A stretch of 11,739 nucleotides of DNA, from NCBI GenBank assembly GCA_009775375.1, contig VSPO01000109.1, positions 1-11,739 on the forward strand. The letters run 5' to 3'. The notes beneath the pieces are model-generated. The model worked only from the letters and a program-made list of their open reading frames with translations, searched no databases and was not told the origin of the DNA. The stretch's first letter is position 1. Each line of letters starts with the position of its first letter. Source of the DNA: Muribaculaceae bacterium. GTDB taxonomy: Bacteria; Bacteroidota; Bacteroidia; Bacteroidales; Muribaculaceae. Made by a program: the position numbers and the translations under genes. Positions 7,582 to 11,739 of the stretch are shown one piece after another.

Positions 7582-8658
7582 ATGCGATACGATAGATCCA
7601 TGCCACGACGGCTGCTTTCGTTCCTCTTGCTGTCCATTACTTATTTCGGTGTTTTCGCCGAGATTGAATGGCTGGCTGATGAATATAATTTCGGCACTTT
7701 CAAGGAGGCTGACGGCCCGGTCAAGGGGAGCGTGGCTTTTGTCAACAAAGGCCCGGGTGCGACCTTCATCGGAAGGGTGCGCCCCGGTTGCGGATGCACT
7801 TCAGCCTCATATCCCCATCGCATGATTGAGCCCGGCGACACCGCAGTCATAGAATTCACGTATAATCCTGCCGGGCGTCCCGGGCGTTTCGATAGAAGTG
7901 TAAAGATTTACACCGGGGATGACAACGACTTGAAGACCATCCGCATCTTAGGCACGGTCATAGGCGACAACACGACCTTGGAATCTGTCTTCCCCTTTAA
8001 AAAAGGCAACTTGCGCTTTGATTCTTCCATAGTGGCTGCCGGAGAAATCCGGAAAGGGGAGAAGAGAAACCTTTTCATCAACTGCTATAATGATGGGAAA
8101 GATACGGTCATGCCATCTTTCGACAATCCGTCGAAATCCTTGGATATAGAATCATCCACCGAAAGTATAGCCCCCGGAGAGATTGCCACCATCAGATTGC
8201 GACTCAATACGGAAGAGGAGAGCTGCGGTCCGGTAAAGCATATGGTAGGGATTTCAGATGGTGTGGATTCCCCATTGCAGGTAGAAGTAAGGGCCATTGT
8301 CGTTGCCGACACCAGGGGCATGACAGCTGAGGAGATTGACAACGGACCCAGAGCCTACCTTCTGCCGGAATTTGTGGATTTAGGCAAAGTCGAAAACGGG
8401 AAGCTGATTAAATTCGAATTCAAGATACTCAATGAAGGGAAATCTGAGATGAAGGTGGAGAGGGTCTATTGCGAAGATTCGGCAGTAGTCATCTCCCGGT
8501 TCCCTGAAAAGGTAAGAAAGGGGAAAAAAGGAAAAGTGGAAGGCTCGCTCAATGTGGAGGGTCTTAAGAAGGGTCCTTTCAGAATAAAGGTTGAGGTCGT
8601 GACCAACGACTTGCTCCATCCCGTGCGTACCGCAAATATAGTAGGAATCAGAAACTGA
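7582..8658 (+). CDS. Secreted multi-module DUF1573 protein
   Basis: This 358-residue protein has a hydrophobic signal segment (RRLLSFLLLSITYFGVFA, 9-26) followed by a classic DUF1573 module (about 28-128) with YNFGTFKEADGPV (35-47), the GCGCT motif (69-73) and FTYNPAGRPGRFD (92-104). Two further beta-rich segments of about 100 residues each (about 135-245 and 255-358) look like diverged Ig-like modules; they keep phrases such as IAPGE and FVDLGKVENG but lack the CGCT motif. The first module closely resembles the protein encoded just upstream, so the pair are paralogues. An ATG at 7600 gives a shorter signal peptide and is equally possible. It is 18 bases before meaB in the same direction. Function is unknown; a structural or scaffold role at the cell envelope is only a guess. 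Confidence 0.88.
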   Translation: MRYDRSMPRRLLSFLLLSITYFGVFAEIEWLADEYNFGTFKEADGPVKGSVAFVNKGPGATFIGRVRPGCGCTSASYPHRMIEPGDTAVIEFTYNPAGRPGRFDRSVKIYTGDDNDLKTIRILGTVIGDNTTLESVFPFKKGNLRFDSSIVAAGEIRKGEKRNLFINCYNDGKDTVMPSFDNPSKSLDIESSTESIAPGEIATIRLRLNTEEESCGPVKHMVGISDGVDSPLQVEVRAIVVADTRGMTAEEIDNGPRAYLLPEFVDLGKVENGKLIKFEFKILNEGKSEMKVERVYCEDSAVVISRFPEKVRKGKKGKVEGSLNVEGLKKGPFRIKVEVVTNDLLHPVRTANIVGIRN

Positions 8659-8676
8659 AAAAAAAGAACCTTAGAT

Positions 8677-9774
8677 ATGCAACACCCTGAGAACGAAAAC
8701 CAATATAAAGGACTGCAGGTGAACTCCGGAGTGGGTTCGCAGCCAAGTGTCAATCCGTATAGGAATCTGCGCCGCGTGCGAAGGAGGGAATTAAGCGTCA
8801 GCGATTATGTGGAGGGTATCCGCAAGGGCGACGTAAGTGTGCTTGGGCGGGCTGTCACCCTCGTAGAGAGTATGACGGAGCGCGACCAGGCGATAGCCCA
8901 GGAGGTGATTGAGAAATGTTTGCCCTACACGGGCGACTCCCGACGTATTGGAATAACGGGCGTACCCGGAGCCGGGAAGTCTACCTCAATAGATGTCTTC
9001 GGGCTTCACGTGCTCCGTCAGGGGCACAAGCTTGCCGTGCTTGCCATCGACCCCAGCAGCGAGCGCACTAAAGGCAGCATCCTTGGCGACAAGACCAGGA
9101 TGGAGAAGCTCTCCCAGCAGCAAGATGCCTTTATACGTCCCTCCCCCTCGGCAGGGTCGCTCGGAGGTGTGGCAAGGAAGACGAGGGAGACGATCGTATT
9201 GTGTGAGGCTGCCGGCTACGACACGATTTTCGTGGAGACAGTCGGAGTGGGGCAGAGTGAGACGGCCGTGCATTCCATGGTGGATTTCTTTCTGCTCATT
9301 CAGCTTGCCGGCACTGGCGACGAGTTGCAGGGCATAAAGCGAGGCATAATGGAGATGGCCGACGGAATCGTCATAAACAAGGCTGACGGCGACAATGTGG
9401 AGCGTGCGAAACTTGCCGCAGCCCAATTCAGGAATGCTTTGTTTCTGTTTCCCCCGGCCCCCAGCAAGTGGAAACCGGAAGTGCTCACGTATAGCGGCTA
9501 CTATGAACTCGGGATAGACCTTGTCTGGGACATGATCGACCGTTATTTCGAATTTGTCAAGAAAAACGGCTATTTCGAGCACCGACGCCATGAGCAGGCT
9601 CGCTACTGGATGATGGAGACCATCGACGAGCAGCTCCGCAACCATTTCTATCACACCCCCGAAGTTTCTGCCCTTCTCGAACAGAAGGAGCTGCGAGTGC
9701 TCAACAACGAGCAATCATCCTTCACCGCCGCCAAAGACGTCCTCGACTTCTACTTCAAAAAACTGAAATCATAG
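8677..9774 (+). CDS. meaB: Methylmalonyl-CoA mutase-associated GTPase MeaB
   Basis: MeaB is a cytosolic G3E-family P-loop GTPase that gates cobalamin loading and protects methylmalonyl-CoA mutase, the enzyme linking succinyl-CoA and methylmalonyl-CoA in propionate metabolism. The 365-residue protein has Walker A GVPGAGKS (95-102), the family stretch DPSSERTKGSILGDKTRM (125-142), the Walker B/switch region ETVGVGQSE (187-195) and the G4 motif NKAD (234-237). Length fits the family, with a slightly long N-terminal part. The mutase genes are not in this window, which is usual for Bacteroidota. It is the last gene of the plus-strand operon, 18 bases after the second DUF1573 gene, and is closed by a hairpin terminator. 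No functional link to DUF1573 is known to me. Confidence 0.95.
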   Translation: MQHPENENQYKGLQVNSGVGSQPSVNPYRNLRRVRRRELSVSDYVEGIRKGDVSVLGRAVTLVESMTERDQAIAQEVIEKCLPYTGDSRRIGITGVPGAGKSTSIDVFGLHVLRQGHKLAVLAIDPSSERTKGSILGDKTRMEKLSQQQDAFIRPSPSAGSLGGVARKTRETIVLCEAAGYDTIFVETVGVGQSETAVHSMVDFFLLIQLAGTGDELQGIKRGIMEMADGIVINKADGDNVERAKLAAAQFRNALFLFPPAPSKWKPEVLTYSGYYELGIDLVWDMIDRYFEFVKKNGYFEHRRHEQARYWMMETIDEQLRNHFYHTPEVSALLEQKELRVLNNEQSSFTAAKDVLDFYFKKLKS

Positions 9775-9793
9775 CTCTCCAGGTTAAAACTAT

Positions 9794-9834
9794 AAAGAAG
9801 GGGGCATAGCTCTAAAAGCTATTTCCCCTTCTTT
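9794..9834. terminator. Strong hairpin terminator after meaB, probably shared with the converging toxin-immunity genes
   Basis: AAAGAAGGGG (9794-9803) pairs perfectly with CCCCTTCTTT (9825-9834), and inside it ATAGCT (9806-9811) pairs with AGCTAT (9817-9822) around the 5-base loop CTAAA, with a two-base internal loop between the stems. It begins 19 bases after the meaB stop and lies 50 bases after the stop of the converging minus-strand gene. The near-symmetric A-rich/T-rich arms would allow it to act in both directions. Confidence 0.82.
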
Positions 9835-9936
9835 GCGTATTTCCTGTTCAATCCATGCCTGGAAAAGAGACTCACCAGTTCTGTCACTTTATCCGGATCA
9901 AATCGCCGTCGTCAAATCCGGTTGTTACGATACGTT

Positions 9937-9979
9937 TGCCGATGAAACGGTTGATACGGGTGCCGATGAAGCGGTTGAT
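9937..9979 (-). repeat. 24-bp tandem duplication near the 3' end of the small acidic gene
   Basis: On the plus strand TGCCGATGAAACGGTTGAT (9937-9955) recurs as TGCCGATGAAGCGGTTGAT (9961-9979), 18 of 19 bases alike with a 24-base period. In the protein this gives INRFIGTR directly followed by INRFIGKR. The copy number is two, and the frame is kept. Confidence 0.85.
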
Positions 9980-10252
9980 TATCCCGCCATCAGAAGTCAG
10001 AATCTCTTTCAGGGCTTCAACAATGTCATTCTGGAAGGTTTCCCAATCCATCGACTCAAATACATCTCCGGTCAGCATCAGGTAATCATCGGGAATCTCA
10101 TACGCCGGTTCGCATGCCCAGTCGCTGTCTTCCTCGTCATACTCGTCAGAGCCGCATAGATATACGCCGTAGCCGCCATCGGTCTCAAACATACCTATGT
10201 TAACCGCCACTATATCCTTCGGAAGGGTGTTGCCCGTAGCAATACTCTTTAG

Positions 10253-10255
10253 TCA
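10253..10255 (-). other. In-frame TGA, codon 11 of the small acidic gene
   Basis: On the minus strand GAAGAATGACTAAAG reads Glu-Glu-stop-Leu-Lys. The frame is open for 10 codons before and 122 after it. Restoring TGG gives an unbroken small protein whose start overlaps the stop of the upstream gene. Confidence 0.8.
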
Positions 10256-10281
10256 TTCTTCCAATCTTTCCTTAATTCCTT

Positions 10282-10839
10282 TCATTTTTTCGGGTTTATT
10301 ATTTGTCCAAACACCAGACAGGACATAATTCTATCCCGCCTGTCATCTTTCTTTTTTTTCATTTCCTTCCCTACCGTCTCCGACACCACGAGACTCGTGC
10401 AAAAACTATCTAAATTGAAAATATCCAAATCTTTAATCTTGTGATAATCCAAAACCGGTTTTATAATAGAATCTGTGCCTGCTATATACACAGAGTTTTC
10501 CTTATCAATCACATCATACACTTTATTGAAGTGCATAAGATAATATGTACGATCGTCATATTTATTGCTTTTTACTAGAATAGGTATGAATTCAATTTTC
10601 TGGAATGGTTTAAGATATGATTGAAACAGATTCTTCAATCTTTCACTCACAAATCTTCCTGTGACATCTGCACCCATGTAATCTGCATAATATCCATCCT
10701 TTAAAGTAAAGTTAATGTCTGTCATATCAGGAAGTTGTACTCCGTCTACAGCAAAGCGAGGTGAGCAATAGGATGGCGCGTACAGCAATCCATCCTTGGA
10801 ATATCCATTTAAGATTATTCTATGATATTTAATTGCCAT
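10282..10839 (-). CDS. Imm11-like (DUF1629-type) immunity protein
   Basis: This 185-residue protein is intact from ATG (10839) to TGA. The central and C-terminal part follows the pattern of the Imm11/DUF1629 and Imm43 immunity families: FQKIEFIPILVK (about 79-90), RTYYLMHFNKVYDVIDKENS (97-116) and, later, IFNLDSFCTSLVVSETVGKE (139-158). The N-terminal part has Tyr-rich, beta-type segments. Such proteins neutralise nuclease or other tips of polymorphic toxins by direct binding in the cytoplasm. Context supports this: it lies 67 bases downstream of the Rhs nuclease tip and overlaps the next immunity-like gene by ATGA. Its base composition is AT-rich like the nuclease tip (22 G+C in 60 bases at 10441-10500). 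The family call is from remembered patterns and could be a sister family. Confidence 0.68.
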   Translation of the reverse strand: MAIKYHRIILNGYSKDGLLYAPSYCSPRFAVDGVQLPDMTDINFTLKDGYYADYMGADVTGRFVSERLKNLFQSYLKPFQKIEFIPILVKSNKYDDRTYYLMHFNKVYDVIDKENSVYIAGTDSIIKPVLDYHKIKDLDIFNLDSFCTSLVVSETVGKEMKKKKDDRRDRIMSCLVFGQIINPKK

Positions 10840-10906
10840 TGTATATAAATGTTTTAACGAGTCAATGTTTGCTTAGCAGCATTGGATATAATAAGCTAAA
10901 CTGTAT

Positions 10907-11739
10907 TTATTTTAGATATTGTCTCCAATACTTTTTATATAACATGTCTGGATTTATTTTTATTGGCTGTATTATTCTTTCTCTAAATAGTTTTATAAAA
11001 TCATTTTGATTCATACCTGGAATCGCATCAATTTCCAATGTTACATTAAGAACCCACCGATGATAATCATTTGGATGACGTCCTTGATGTGGTAGCTTTT
11101 CAATATTCCAATCCCCATTTAGATCCAATCCATGTCATTTTACTATTTTTTCAAATAAAGGAGTAAATTTCTTATTTTTATTTGTCGCAAAATGATGTCT
11201 CTGTAATGGTTTGTTAATATAATCCAAACCATCTGAATCTATTAAAGGTATGGATGTCTTAGTCGGGTTATTGAAAGAAAAGATGCCTTTCCCTTCGGCA
11301 ATCATTTCGCCTGTCCAGAAATTCTTACCTTCAGAAGCAGCCACAGAGCCGTTGATCGCTCCGGCGGTGATTGCCTCGAATGCAGTCCCAATAAGTAAGT
11401 CCTTTGTGGATATTATTGGCTCTCCGAAATAGGCATGGTTTCCGAGGCTTTGCAGATACATATCCGTCGCCGCGCCGATTCCTCCGGCGGCAGCCCCTGC
11501 AAAAAAGCCGCCTCCGGCCAATCCTGCTGCCCATCCCCCGGTCACAGTACCCGCCAATCCGGCCACTGCTCCGATTCCAAATGCGGCAAAGGCATCCCCG
11601 GCACTATGAATCTGACCGCTGCAGGCCTTGTAAACAAGGTTGACACAACCGCCCAACAGTGTTCCTGCCAATAATAGCGGCATCTCCCCGTCCTCATCAA
11701 TGTAAAGGAGCGGGTTGTTGAGACAATAGGAGTAGCGGT
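10907..11739 (-). pseudogene. C-terminal part of an Rhs protein with AHH-type nuclease tip, broken by an in-frame TGA; 5' end outside the window
   Basis: The frame enters from the window edge with the end of the Rhs repeat-associated core, RYSYCLNNPLLYIDEDGE. A Gly/Ala-rich, partly hydrophobic pre-toxin region follows (11390-11680), including AGLAGTVTGGWAAGLAGGG, then the toxin tip. The tip contains the paired histidines of the AHH group (LQRHHFATNKNKKF, His codons at 11192-11197), then TGA at 11135-11137, then in the same frame HGLDLNGDWN and LPHQGRHPNDYHRW (about 11054-11095) up to TAA at 10907. AHH proteins are HNH/endonuclease VII-fold DNases, and both the HH pair and the later GRHP.YH stretch are expected to be needed. 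Termination at TGA would give a tip lacking its last 75 residues. CGA (Arg) to TGA is the simplest origin. Large Rhs proteins are exported effectors, here probably used against neighbouring bacteria; the delivery system is not visible. Confidence 0.82.
11135..11137 (-). other. In-frame TGA inside the Rhs nuclease tip
   Basis: On the minus strand the frame reads FEKIVK, TGA, HGLDLNGDWN. Both sides belong to the same AHH-type domain and stay in one frame, so this is a nonsense codon and not a frameshift. A TTG at 11128 is the only start-like codon directly after it, and has no visible ribosome binding site. Confidence 0.82.

Larger units (their letters stand above)
9884..10285 (-). pseudogene. 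Small acidic immunity-like gene interrupted by one in-frame TGA
   Basis: From the ATG at 10285 the frame reads MKGIKERLEE, then TGA (10253-10255), then LKSIATGNTLPKDIVAVNIG and on to a TAA at 9884-9886: 133 residues with a single stop at codon 11. The amphipathic start, the ATGA overlap with the Imm11-like gene (10282-10285) and the coding quality before and after the TGA indicate that the codon was once sense, most simply TGG for Trp. The body is strongly acidic, with SDEYDEEDSDWACEP, a style common in small Bacteroidota immunity-type proteins, but I cannot name a family. A GTG at 10210 with AAGGA at 10215-10219 could still start a 108-residue product. The C-terminus holds an 8-residue tandem duplication. 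It may protect against the Rhs tip or a former one. No function is proven. Confidence 0.72.

Noticed and set aside
8986..9714. A 242-codon minus-strand open frame inside meaB
   Set aside because: MeaB motifs on the plus strand are decisive; the antisense protein resembles nothing known.
9884..11739. General reassignment of TGA as a sense codon
   Set aside because: Several intact genes in the window end in TGA at natural family lengths, including the Imm11-like gene inside the same locus.

Overview
The window looks like chromosomal DNA of a Bacteroidales bacterium (phylum Bacteroidota). The grounds are a TTTG-N19-TAnnTTTG promoter of the Bacteroidota type, weak or absent Shine-Dalgarno sequences, a GlsB-like acyltransferase, secreted DUF1573 proteins and a lone MeaB. 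A gut family such as Muribaculaceae would fit, but the sequence alone does not settle this.

Positions 1-7030 hold a minus-strand run of five genes read from right to left: a GlsB-type acyltransferase (lipid synthesis), a LegB-like NAD-dependent sugar nucleotide 4,6-dehydratase, an ATP-grasp ligase, a CMP-nonulosonate cytidylyltransferase, and RecQ helicase. The first four are separated by 12-29 bases or overlap by 4, and a well-formed promoter lies upstream of glsB. The middle three look like part of a legionaminic/pseudaminic-type sugar pathway, but the aminotransferase, synthase and hydrolase steps are not in the window. RecQ carries an unusual tail of about 330 residues that includes twelve 8-residue, lysine-rich degenerate repeats.

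Positions 7067-9834 hold a divergent plus-strand operon: two secreted DUF1573 proteins (one with a single module, one with about three) and the G3E-family GTPase MeaB, closed by a strong hairpin terminator.

Positions 9884-11739 are a minus-strand polymorphic-toxin locus. It contains the C-terminal end of an Rhs protein (core end, Gly/Ala-rich pre-toxin region, AHH-type nuclease tip), an Imm11-like immunity gene, and a second small acidic immunity-like gene. Both the nuclease tip and the second small gene are interrupted by one in-frame TGA codon while reading cleanly on either side. For the small gene, the true start (ATGA overlap with the gene before it) lies upstream of the TGA, so a gene called from the downstream GTG would miss the break. 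The GC content drops sharply where the nuclease tip begins, as expected for a swapped cassette. The locus therefore looks like a recently acquired and now decaying toxin-immunity cassette, unless the TGA codons are read through or are sequence errors.
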